Source: Pleodorina starrii
Taxonomy: Eukaryota; Chlorophyta; Chlorophyceae; Chlamydomonadales; Volvocaceae
Length of the DNA stretch: 64,000 nucleotides
NCBI GenBank assembly: GCA_030267565.1
Contig: BRXU01000014.1
Location: 62,001 to 126,000 of the forward strand
Direction of reading: 5' to 3'
Below are positions 25,301 to 36,568 of the stretch, piece by piece; position 1 is the stretch's first letter, and every line of letters begins with the position of its first letter. Both the position numbers and the translations under genes were made by a program. Under the pieces are notes generated by a model that saw only the letters and a program-made list of their open reading frames with translations, had not been told where the DNA came from and ran no database searches.

Positions 25301-26316
25301 ACCTCACCATCACCATCATCATCATCATCACCACCTGTCCGCGTGGAACTGAACGCCGGCTTTGCGCCGCTGTGCGCCGTCGATCCCATCTGCTCTGCCA
25401 CCGGGCCGCAACTCACGTTCAGCGTCCTGGCCGGCGACTCGACCTCGCTGCTGCTCGCGGCGATGGGCGGCAGCGCGGTCCCGCTGGTGGCGGACCTGTC
25501 GGGGCTGAAGCCGAACGGCGCGGCGCAAATCATCTCGCCCATTGTGCGTGTGGCGGCGCCCGGCCTGCCCGCTGCCGCCTCTGTCGGCCTGTCGGCCCTC
25601 GTGACGCTGAGCATTCCGATCAACGCGACGGCGGTTGCTGCGCGCGGCGCCACCACTCGACGCGTGATCGTGCGGTTACAGGTAGGTACGGCACGGAGCA
25701 TGCGTGGGTGTGGATTCGGGCGAGTGAGTAGGTGCTAGGTGGATGGCCGTTGCGGGCGGGGGGAGACTACTGGCCGCTGCTATGTATGGTGACCTTTCTA
25801 TCTGGAACCAACCCGGGGCGGCTGCTGAACGTCCGTTTATTATTTGCTGCTGTCCCCCTGACTGCTGCCTGTTGATCTTTCCATTCTCTGAGCTGCTGCC
25901 GCTGGCCCACCCCGCCTCCCTTGGCGTCATCCCTGCAACCGTACCCCCGCCCGCAGGACCTGGGAGCGGCGGCGTCCGCGTACAGCACGGCCGGGGAGAC
26001 CGCCGGGGTCAGCTCTGCTCGCTCCACGACTCGCACGGGGAGTGAAGCCGCCGCGGCCACCCTCTCGAGCGGCCTGGTTGAGGGCGACAGCGACTCGTTG
26101 GGGGACTTTGTTGTCGTACAGTACGACTACGCGGCGGATGCCATTCCGCAGTCGGGGTCGTTGGACTCCAGCAGCCTGCCGGACCTGAGCCCGGCTGCTG
26201 CTGCTGGCGGCGCCGCGGGCGCACCCCTGAAGCCGGCGGCCCTACTGGTGTGCGCGTTATTGGTCTTGACGACGACTTGGGTGCTGAGGTCGCAGCAGCA
26301 GGTGCTGCTGCTCTGA
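22375..26316 (+). CDS. Surface paralogue A: Ser/Pro shaft, REJ-like domain, GPI-like tail
   Basis: Exons 22375–22426, 22679–24192, 24485–25681, 25957–26316; 3123 nt, 1040 aa; intron phases 1, 0, 0. Exon 1 is almost only a signal peptide ([17 protein letters not shown]). Exon 2 holds a head with [16 protein letters not shown] and LLRRRCSSL, and a Ser/Pro-rich shaft from about residue 80. A REJ-like module follows (about 406–522; [39 protein letters not shown]). Exon 3 is Ala/Ser-rich and helical, with [15 protein letters not shown] and a GAIN-like end ([16 protein letters not shown]). Exon 4 has [11 protein letters not shown] and ends in a hydrophobic stretch ([17 protein letters not shown]) with almost no tail, suggesting a GPI signal. 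Ser-Pro repeats are usually hydroxylated and glycosylated in algae. It shares its exon plan with genes B and C. Function is unknown; adhesion or cell-wall recognition is inferred. 'REJ-like' rests on pattern resemblance only. Confidence 0.85.
23191..23775 (+). repeat. 45-bp coding minisatellite, 13 units (gene A shaft)
   Basis: Thirteen head-to-tail 45-bp units encode [15 protein letters not shown] with very few substitutions: one unit has N for K, and two junctions have L for S. Units differ mostly at third positions (CCCAAG/CCCAAA, TCA/TCG). The same unit occurs twice in gene B. Such arrays change copy number readily. Confidence 0.97.
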
Positions 26317-29300
26317 TGACCGAGCCATGCACGCATGACCTACTAGCTACGGGAGTACCCGACGACCGAAGGGTGCTGAAACGGCAACCCGAGCGACCAA
26401 CGACCAACGACCAACGACCACGGACGACCAACCCGTTAAATAGGACTATTGATGAGATGGAACGTAAGATAGAGATCCATCCCCATAAACTGTTGGGCGC
26501 CGAGCCGAGGTGTCTCATTCTCTGACAAGACTGGTTTTATGTTTGTTCACTCTGCTGTGGCCCTCGCTCGCTCAGATGTCGATATATATCCGCCGTTGTG
26601 CACTGATGCATGTTTTTGTATTGTGCGTGTGTGTGTGTTTGCAGCATGGTGCTGATAGATAGATGAGTCACGCATGGCGCGCGGCGGCCCACCGATGATT
26701 GTCGTGTATGTGCGTGGCGCCCTGCCTAGCCGCCTTGCTTGCTTGCAGGGTTACCCGCCATACGTTCCCGCACTTAGTGATGATGATAGATGTATCGATG
26801 TTGCTATGCTATATATTCCGGGTAGATCGGCAGGCCAAGCAAGAAAGTCAACCAATAACCCGCGCCGTTAGAGGCGTACGTACGACTGAGCAAGTGATCA
26901 CTGATAGATAGTTGGATTATTGTTGGTTCGTTATTATTACCTCCGGTAGGTGCGTCCACCGCAGCAGATGCGCTCGCGCAACTGTTCCGTTCGTTGCTGA
27001 GCGAGTGGACGGACGGAGCCCTACGTACCCCATGCACATGCGCATGCACATGCAAGCAAGTACGGTGAGCATCATTTATACGGCGGCGGCATACTTGCCG
27101 GCGGCGTGACAGCATGTATGCCGGCAAATGATCAAGTTCCTTCCTGTGCGCTGCTGGGCGGGGATAGATCTGCTGCTGTTGTGATTCGGCATTTGATTAT
27201 GCGTGCGTGCGTGTCTCATGAAACGATTGCTTGATTGATGCTGCTCCTTATTACTGGATGCTGCTCCTTACTAAGGGCGCGGCAGCAGGCAGTGTCGGTG
27301 TGTGTCTATTTATCGTCGATCATCCGCGTGCACGTGATGAGGTCTTGTGCCATCCAGCCATCCGTCCATCCATCGCCTGTTAGGTCATTATTGTTCCATC
27401 CGCGAAGGGAGGAATGAAGGAGGTAGAAGGCGGCTTCAGTCGTCTGCGGGGCAGAAGCCTGCCTCTGCTGCCGGCTGCCAGCACTACTCCCGCCGCCGCA
27501 GGCCATCCATTTGCTTTGAGCGACGGAGGGCACGCACGCACATCATCGACATCAATTTTGCGATTCGCTCCTCCTTCGTTAGTTCATTCGCCTGGCTGCG
27601 TACGTGCGTGTGATGAGCGAGGGTGCGTGGGCCTCGCTTGTGATTGATTGTGTATGTCTGTCCGTGATGCGTGTGTGTGGGCGAAGGCGCGTCGCGTGCA
27701 CAGGGGTGGGCAATGGGGATGCATGTGTGTCGGAATCTGGACCGCATGCACTGCTGGGGGAATTGCATGCATGGGAATGCGCACATACGTGTGCGCGCGC
27801 GGTTACGTACCTTTGTATTGTTTTTGTGTGAACCCAATCAATTTGTGGTGGTTGTGCATGGTGGGCGGGTCAATCAATTGATTATTGCGTGGGTCCAACG
27901 AACGGCCTTTGCAAGCAACAGACCATAATTTTTAAGGGATTCCATTCATCATCACTGATGTGCATGTATGATTTCCCTTGGCTCGCTTCGGATGCACGCA
28001 GCGGTAAGCAGCAGTTTGCACGCATGCATGCACGGCAACAGTGACAGTGGCGCTCCGGAACGAAACGCTGCTGCTGGGGCCGGCGGGCCAACTTTCGTGC
28101 ACTGCTGCACGGGATGCGATATCAGCAGGGAAAGGCAACCCAGTTGAAAATGAGGCAGCAAGCAAGCAAGCAACGATGGCCTCCCGGACAGGAGCCTGCA
28201 GCGGACGGCGGGGGTGACAGCAGGTAGGGGGATGGATGGACCCCCGTCCAATCAAGCAAGGGAGGGTAGCCGCGCCGGCAGCGTCAAACAATCAAGACAT
28301 GCAACTCCATGCATTCGGCAGTACGGAATGGATTATATTATGGGATGTGGTGCGTGCGTGGAACGCCGTCATGCATAGGATGCGGGAGGGGCGCGACGGC
28401 GGGCCTACACCACGCACGCAGCCCCGAGGCACGTAGGCGACATGATATGCGTACATGTACCGTACGTACGCCACCGCAAATGATCAATCGAACCATCCCA
28501 TCCAGGGGCTGAGGTGCGTGTTCATATCCGCGTGTTTGGCACCCATCGAATGCATATGTATGTCCACTGGGTTGCGTGCACGCGCGGGCTCATGCCCCCT
28601 GCCGCCCCACCCACTCGCGCGGGAAAAGGCCCAGTGCCCCATCCAGTCATAAACGCTACCGTTTTGGTCACCATCCAGAATGCCCCTAGACGGGCCGCGT
28701 TGCGCTCCCGTCTAGGCAGGTGCAATTCGGAATTATGTGGGGTCTTTGGCATGGCGAAAACACCCTGGACACGGTCCAATCAGATGGAGCGAGGCAGTCC
28801 TGCAACTGTAGCCATCAGACTTCCTTCCTCTGCCAGTGTTGAATTCCCTCCCGGAAGGCGGTTTGGGGTGAGGGGAGGGCGTGCGGGTACGCTCGGCTGC
28901 TCCCCACATGCCCGCCCCAGGAATTATTGCGCACCCCCCGACAGAAATATTTATTTGATTCTGCGCGACTTTGCACGACTTTCCAGATAATTGTTTAATA
29001 ACTCGCGATGATATCCTCTAGGTACGGTAGGTAGTGCTACGCTAGCTACCAGCAGCAGGCAGGCAGGCATTTGTCGAGCTGCACGTGGAGAGTAAACTGT
29101 CACTAAGTGCGATATTTTTCACAAAGCACGCACGGCCGGGAGCGGTTTATTTATTACATATACGGCAGGCGGCACTAGGCGGTACCGCCGCCGGCGCCGC
29201 CACGCAGAGCAGCCGCCGGTATATATGCTATTCACTGTATGTGAGACCAATCTCCGCCACCGGCGAATGCATTGTGAAGCACGTACGTGCGACATACATA

Positions 29301-30247
29301 CATGAGTCTTGTCGAAAAAACGATGCCCCGCCGCGCGCGTCGCGGCATCCGTAAGTATGTATTGGTTCTTATTATCGCAATCTGTGTAAAACTGTGTGGG
29401 CGCCACGCACGATACATAAATCCACTGTAAAAGTGCGAAGTTCATTTATCGGCGCCTGCCGAATTAAAACAACGTACGTAACACACTCCATCGATACCCA
29501 CGGCAACCCCTCCCAACCGCTCCCCAGTCCAGCATTCATACATACTGATACGCATACATACATATGTACAGGCTGGCACATACACGCATGCATGTGCTAA
29601 ATACGTAATTCCATAGCCAGGTAGGTACGTAGGACACAAACTCGGTCCGCGCGCGCAAGCTAGCTGCTGCGCAGCGCCCGACAGCAGCATGACGGACGGA
29701 TCGCACGCACGCACGTACGCCACGCCAGAAATAAACCTAACGCTTCTCGAAATGCCACTGCCGCGCTTACTTGCTATGGTCTCATCTACGTACGGCCAAC
29801 GTTGATAACGGTCACGCCAGAAAGCATTGCTTGGGCGTGGGACCTACTCCTGCCGCCTATCCTAAGCTATGTACAACAAAACGAGCGAGTGGATACACGC
29901 ATCTTCGAATCAACTAACGTACGTATGTACGTACCCCCAATCACCGCAGATCACCTATCTAGCTATACGTATGCCGCGGGTAGATTCATCAACCCATACA
30001 TCCAATCAATACACTGCTGACTGCCTGTACGGCGACGTCCCGGGCGGGTATATATGTAGAATCAATCGCAAACCATCCGATATATACGGATAAACTGTTG
30101 CAGATAGATCATCACATAAGACATTGGTCGTTACGAACCGCAACATCAACCCGCAACTAACCTAACTCCTCACGCTCCATCCGTCCGGCTGCGTCGGCAT
30201 GCACGTATATATTTATATTACTGACGTGCAGCTAATATACTGTCTAG
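26317..30247. other. Tail-to-tail intergenic region rich in TACG/ATGC repeats
   Basis: About 3.9 kb between the 3' ends of genes A and B. It is less GC-rich than the genes and dense in short self-complementary words (ACGTACGT, GCATGCAT, TACGTACG), for example near 28455–28470 and 29920–29940. GATA- and TTGA-type simple runs also occur, and CGACCA repeats at 26395–26425. No open frame over about 160 codons and no domain was seen. Confidence 0.5.
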
Positions 30248-33200
30248 CTACAAATACGGAAACGCCAACAGGACCGCAAACGCGGCCGTCAGGAGCATCA
30301 TCATCATCATCGGCAGCTGCGGCGCGGGGCTCGCCGCCCCGCCGGTTTGTTGCGTGGTGTCGGGTAGGGTCGGGCCCGAGTTCAGGGCGGCGGTGCTCTC
30401 ATACTGCACCACCACAAAGTCCCCCAGCGTGTTACTGTAGCCTGAAACCCGGTCGACACCATCCCCGAGGGCGTCCGTGCTGCTGCTGGCAGTAGTGCGG
30501 GTGGCGGAGGGAGCGGCGTAGATACCCACGGAAGCGTCCACGGCCCCCATGCCAATGTCCTGCACAACACGCCGCCCCGCCGCCGCCGCCGGCGCCACAG
30601 CAGCCGTGCGTGAGACGTACGCAAGGTTGGAACGTTCACGTACGTGCAGCGAAGTTAGTTGCATTGGGACAAGCGTACAAGTCAGTGGGCTTTTGCCTCG
30701 ATGCGCCACGGATAAACGAAGATATCTCTTACGTATCAGCAGCGCGGCGAAGCAAAAAATATGCATAACAAGTTGCAATGGATGAAGGAGGGCAAGCAAT
30801 GGCAAGACGTGCGGGCGAGCATGCGTGCACCGACAACCAACGAGAAGTCCCCTAATTACGTAATTAGGGGCACGAACCCTGAATACGTAATCACAGCAGA
30901 ATCCCCGGAAGCACTTCGGAGACGACTGCGTTGGCCCGCGCCGCTAGCTCGCGCAGCCACGCACGCCATCCATGCACACTGAGGAAGCTAGCCACCAGAA
31001 CAGAGATGAAACGCACGCACCTGTAGCCGAACAATTGCGCGCCGTGTGGTGGCACCGCGAGCCGCAATCGCCGTCATGTTGACCGAGAGGTCAAATGTCG
31101 CCAGCGTCACCAGCCCAATCGCAGAGGCCGGCATCCCGGTAGCCGAGAACCGAGCAATGGGCGAAATGATCTCCACCAAGCCGCCAGGCCGGTAATCCGA
31201 CAGGCCGGCGGCCAGCGGGCCAGCGGAACCGCCGAGCGACGTGATCAGGAGAAACGTGTCGGTCAGGACGCTGATGGAGAGGCGCAGGCCCGAGGTGCTG
31301 CAGGCGGCGTCGGCGGCACAAAGCGGGCCGAGGGCGGGGTTTAGTGCAACGTTCACGGAGCCGCTGCCCGAGCCCAACGCAAGCAGCTGGCGGCGGCCGC
31401 TGCTGCTGCTACTGCTGCTGCTGCTGCTGCTGCTGGCGGCTGATGAAGTGGCAAGGCCTCCGCTGGTGGCCAACGCAGCAGTAATACACCGGCCAGCGGC
31501 CGCAAGGCGAGACGTGGCGAGCTGCACAGCGGTCCCGTCGCAGCCGACGGCGTTGAGCAGTCCGCTGGTGAGCGAGTCCGATCCCTTGACCACGGAAGAT
31601 AGTATGCCCCTGGCGGTTTGCGCGCGGGCGGCCGTGATGGCGCCAGCGCCGCCGCCGTTGTTGCTGCTACTGGACCCCATGACAACAGCCATCGCGTCCT
31701 CAATCACAGCTCCGAAAAACTCGGCGACAGGTTTTGCATCCTCGACCGCCAGCGGTTGGGTGGCGAGGTTCTCCGACAGCGCGGCGACGCCAACCAGCGC
31801 GGTCGCACGGCTGTCCGCGCCCGCCAGGGACCAGAGCGTGCCGACGCCATCAAACACCGCCAACACCGCCGACGCGCTCAGGGCCGAGGTATTGCCGCTG
31901 GATGTTGACGACGCAAGGAGCCTGTCCAGAAGCTTCGATGCGATATTCTGCCTGGAGGAGGAGGAGGTGGAGTTGCCGGCCGCCGCCGCCACGGCCGCCA
32001 ACCGCTGCGCCAGGGCAAGCACGCCCGACGTCGTGGCGGCTACTGACGACGCGGAAGACGCAATCTCGTTCTCGATAGCAGATATTTGGCTCTCGAGTTC
32101 CTCAGCCGAAACCTGACAGATGCAGAAAGTCCAGAGGCAGGGTCGGCATCGGATTTCAACGAATTATTAATTATTACATATACAAACGTTACATATATCG
32201 ATATGAAACGGGCGCATCACAGCTAGCATAGCATGCAGGGCGAAGCAGGCAGAGACATCAGCGCTGGGCTAGCTGGTTGGATGGGACCCTTGCTTGCGCC
32301 CTTGCGCTAAAAACCCTAAAACCCTAACACCCTGCTAATAATCAAACCAATGCCATATCACGCACGCCTCGATTCTGGTTTGAATCAGAGCGAGGGTACA
32401 GGATCGGCGTAGCAAGGCAACTGTCCTACCTCCACCACCACATGTATGCATAAGCCATGAGCGAGAGGTTGCTTCATAATACACGTGCAGCGGATGCGTG
32501 GTGGGAATCGATGTTGGATAGCCCCTGAAATATAAAATCGCATGAGAATCGCTATCGTGCCCCGCCGTCCCGCAACACCCCGGTCCACCCGCCCACCTGC
32601 GAGCTGACTTGGACAGCAATCGACATGCAGGCGCGGGGCCCAACAGCCTCCGAAGCGCTCTTGGCGGTCCGCACGCACACGTACAGGCTGGTGTTGCCAG
32701 CAGGCAAACCCACAAACGTCGCGGTCGCAGAATCCGAGTACGACTGACGCGGCTTGCGCACGGCGGCGGCGGCTTTGCCTTGGGTTTCCAGTACCCCAAA
32801 CTCGTAGGCCAGACCTGAGTAAGTGGCCGAACCGCTCTGCCAACCGGCGGCGGTGAGCTCGAAGGCGTCGAGGACGTTTCCGGCGGTCGTATTGACGCGG
32901 AGGCAGTTGGCCGTCGCAGACGAGGCGGAACAGGTGGGTGCGATCACACCAGTAGTGTCAGGGCTCGATGAAGGGGAGGGCGACGATGACGGTGAGGGTG
33001 TTGGCAACGGGGACGGCGACGGGATAGGACTGCTGGGCTTGGGCGCCGGTGTCGGGGACGGCGACGGGATAGGACTGCTGGGCTTGGGCGCCGGTGTCGG
33101 GGACGGCGACGGGATAGGCTGCGGCGATTGCACATAAGGCGGGCTTGGTGGGGCCGCCGGGTATGGCCCATACAAGGGTGCTGGAGCCTCAAGAATTAGA

Positions 33201-33634
33201 CGCATGAATGTCTTGGGTATGACGATCGGCGGGACCACGCCGCCGCCTTTCCGCAGCTGAGTGTTGCGCAACAAAGACATCAGCGAGTCATCCTCCGCGC
33301 CGGCCAAGAGGCGTGTAGAAGTTGAAGTATGAACTGCAAGCATCGACGGAATGTCCGTTTACGATTGCCAGACAACCAAGTGGACCTTGCCATGCATGCC
33401 AGCGCCAAGCTAGCACGCACGAACATTGGAATGCCAGATGACCTGTCAGACATACAATTGTCGATATCTTATCATAAGTGTTTTCGTCATGATGTTGTTG
33501 ATGCGTTCCGCCTCCGGAAACGCGCGCGGCGGGCAACATGCTAACTCCTAAGTAAGCGGTACCTGACATCGGCGGCCAAAGCGATAGCCAAAAGCATCGA
33601 GCTTACCGTGGGCCGCCAGCACCAGAAAAACCAT
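30248..33634 (-). CDS. Surface paralogue B: short Ser/Pro shaft, REJ-like domain, GPI-like tail
   Basis: Exons 33634–33607, 33333–32597, 32112–31021, 30559–30248; 2169 nt, 722 aa; phases 1, 0, 0 as in A and C. Exon 1 encodes only MVFLVLAAH, a short signal-peptide start. Exon 2 has a head (STRLLAGAEDDSLMSLL), a brief Ser/Pro shaft with two 15-residue units identical to those of gene A, and a REJ-like module (about 137–255) almost identical to A's ([41 protein letters not shown]). Exon 3 is an Ala/Ser-rich segment with TLWSLAGADSRATAL and ALCNP-type spacing near PALGPLCAADAACS, a polySer run, and a GAIN-like end. Exon 4 has [11 protein letters not shown] and ends in a hydrophobic stretch (MMMMMLLTAAFAVLLAFPYL) as a probable GPI signal. 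The short exon 1 could mean an upstream start was missed. Function unknown. Confidence 0.82.
30849..30870. repeat. Perfect 22-bp palindrome in intron 3 of gene B
   Basis: CCCCTAATTAC followed directly by its reverse complement, with no spacer. It lies in the 461-nt intron between exons 3 and 4 of gene B, in sense-strand AT-rich surroundings. Confidence 0.95.
32307..32327. repeat. Short telomere-type repeat in gene B intron 2
   Basis: Two adjacent CCCTAAAA-type units, the complement of the TTTTAGGG telomere repeat of many chlamydomonadalean algae. It lies within intron 2 (32596–32113). Confidence 0.65.
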
Positions 33635-36568
33635 CACAAATTTCCAAAATTCGTGAAATACCATGCTCGCTGTTGGCAAGATGCTGCGACTGTAATCGAG
33701 CGCAAACCGAAATCAATTCAGTAGATGTACGTGAGTTAGTTGCCTCGTCGGTGACAAATGGATGTGACTTATATTCTCTTATGTTTTTTTGGTTGGTTTC
33801 TCTGCCTTTATGGATACCGATTGCGACTTCGTCGCGCCTGCTCGCTCGGCTGCTGTACGGTTAGAACATGGCCGGAAGAGCCAGCAGGTTTGGCTGCCGC
33901 CAGCTGCAGAGGGAAAGTAACCGCAATTATTTTTAGGTTCGCGCCTCAGGTCCAATATGCTGGTGAAGTCGCATTTCCGGCGGAAATGTCGGAGCGAGCA
34001 AGGTCCGTTCGCCGATTGATCTGATCACGTTAAGATAGACGAAGTCGCCAACTATATGCCCCAAAAATAGCTGTTTTTGTATCTGTTAAATGCGTCACAT
34101 ACACAAGGCTCGACTTGCTGGCAAATAACAGCCCCCTGTTGAAAAATGACACTCGCTGCGCTGGATGGATGGCACACATACAAGTCGCGCCGACGGACGC
34201 TTGAGATCACGAAAGTTAAGCGTCATGATACAACCCGGATGGAAGTGCGCGTGAGGATCTGGGGTTTGCGCAGAGTGACCGAACATGGGCTTCAGGACGG
34301 TCCAGGGCTCCAGGCCGCGGCCCCGCAGCGTGTCTTGACATACGTACACTGCTGGCGGGCCGGGTCGCTGTGCTGCCTGGCCAGCTCTCCTGGTGGAATT
34401 GCAGCAGTGGACAACGGAAACGTCCCCGCGCGCCTCCCTGGCTCAGCCACTGACGTAAGGCTAACGCACGGCGGACGGCTCGCTCGAATATCCGTCCGTC
34501 GGTGCCTTCATCATCACTAGCTCCTATGGATGGGCATGCAGGGCCCCACCTTATTTAACTCGCATGGATCATACCATTATATGTCCCAGGAGATCGGGGG
34601 TCAGCGATCGAGTAGTCATTAGAGACGATCGAGGGAGGCTCAGCCAAAACGTTCGAACGTTGGCCCAGAGCAGCACTACGTAGTCTGAGTCGTAACCGAG
34701 CGCGCGGTGTGGCGCGTAGGCACGCCTATGCATGTCTCTTTCACCCTCCTTCACACCAACCAGGGCCAGGGCGGGCATGCTGAAAGGGACAAGGCACGCA
34801 GGGGAACGGCCCTCGGGACTGCACGCACTTTGTCCTAAGGCAATCATCTAGGAAGATAGTCATATCTTGCCTCCTCATGGGCTCCCGGTCGCAGCTGATG
34901 AAACACAGCAGTGGATTGATTGGGCACATACAAGTTGATTATTTGGTATGTACAAAGTAAGGTGTATGGCATGACGAACATGACTCCGCCGCGAGGTAAT
35001 AAAATCGTCAATTCTAAGCGGGCACGCACAACCTACCGTGTCATCAGCCAATTGCGGCCCTTCCAGGCTACTACTGACATGATCGATTGAACGGAATGGC
35101 AGAATAAGATTGTGGTGGATCCCTGCATGCCAACAACAGGACCGTCGTCAATTATGGATGGCACCCTCGCTCCATCCCCCCTCCATCCTCTACCGACCTG
35201 CGCCTGATGACTCTTCCGGAAACGACCGCGAACCGACCATGATTTGGACCCCATCCACAGGGGGCATCTCAAATCCTTGTTGGGCTTATGTATGGTCGGT
35301 TGGGAGTCATGATCATACATACACGCTCGGAGCTAACACGGCAGGACACACGACAATTGACACCCTAGGCTGCGTGCGTGAACACGCGTGAAGCAAAACA
35401 TTTATATACAGGATAGATGATGGTTGAGAGCAGTAACAGCGCAGGGTCAGCTGTAAATCCGGGCAGGCATTTAGCTTGCTTTACGTTTTACAGCTGACCC
35501 AGACAAAAGGCCAGTAAAGCCAGTCCATCCAGCCACTCTCCACGCAGCAGGCGGTACCCTCAAGCAAAAGGTTCGGAGGTTCGGAGGATCGCGTCCGACC
35601 CTGGCGCTGCAGGCAGGAGCAAATAAAAGGTCCACAGCCCATGGTAACCCCTTGCAGCAACTGCACCATACGTACGGACTGGCAGTCATGCAACCAAATA
35701 AAAGACGTTCTTTACCAGCTGGCGGTGGCAGGACAAGACCTACGAACGAACAGCAAGCAAGACATTCAAGCAAGGGCCACGTCCTGGACAGCATCGAACT
35801 AACATACACTTTCGGGCGTCGGCACGATTGCTCCGTATGCGCCAGCCTACTGGCGTGGCGGCGCATACTGCCCAGTTGCGTGCGGCCGCACACTGCACAT
35901 CTATCTCGCGCACACAGCGACAACGGGCCAGGACCTACCTGCCGCGATGTGGCTAAGACCCAAGAATCGGGCGTCAAGTATCACACAGCAAAAGCGGCAA
36001 AAATATCCAGGTTGAACGGGAGAACGGGCAGTGTGGACGGACAACTATGGACGGGGTTATATGACAGTCCGCAGAAAGAATAAGCGGCAGTGCCAGACTA
36101 CGGTACCATGGCCTCTCTACTCAGGTAACCACATCAGGAAGACGCCTAATTCATGACGCTAGTTCATCGCTCGGTCTTGACACGACACCTCCAGCTAGCT
36201 AGCGGACTCCACTTCAGGAGAATATTCCCGGGAGTGTGTCAATGCGTTTCTAAACATAAAATGCACTGCATAAATTAGAGCAATACTCCTTCAGGCACAA
36301 CGCGCATTGCCAAACTCAATCCCGCGTTTTCCTGCCGATCCGCCCGCCACCCGTACACCAACTGCTCTGCGACGGGAACCTGTGACGGACACTCAATTAT
36401 TTTGCGTTCAAATCGCACACATGCACGTACTACATCACGAATAATTATAATCACACGATGTACAAGGACGCACGATGGAGGCGAGCCCGTGCGCAAGGGC
36501 CCACCACGCCGAGTTGCCCAATCCGGCTGCGAGTCAGTTCAGTTTTTCCGGCGATCCTTGCAGCGTCA
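33635..36568. other. Intergenic between paralogues B and C
   Basis: This carries the promoter side of gene B on the left and the 3' flank of gene C on the right; both are on the minus strand. Except for an inverted repeat near 35.45 kb, no structured element or convincing gene was found. Open frames reach only about 168 codons. Confidence 0.45.
35444..35500. repeat. Perfect 14-bp inverted repeat with 29-nt loop
   Basis: Arms GGGTCAGCTGTAAA (35444–35457) and its exact reverse complement (35487–35500). The left arm carries TGTAA on plus and the right arm carries it on minus, so transcripts from either strand would meet a hairpin containing a polyadenylation-type word. A decayed transposon end is another possibility. 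Confidence 0.8.

Noticed and set aside
25303..25333. (ATC)n run in gene A exon 3, seen as a possible His-rich metal site in another frame
   Set aside because: In the supported frame it encodes a Ser/Pro linker; the His run is in a shadow frame.
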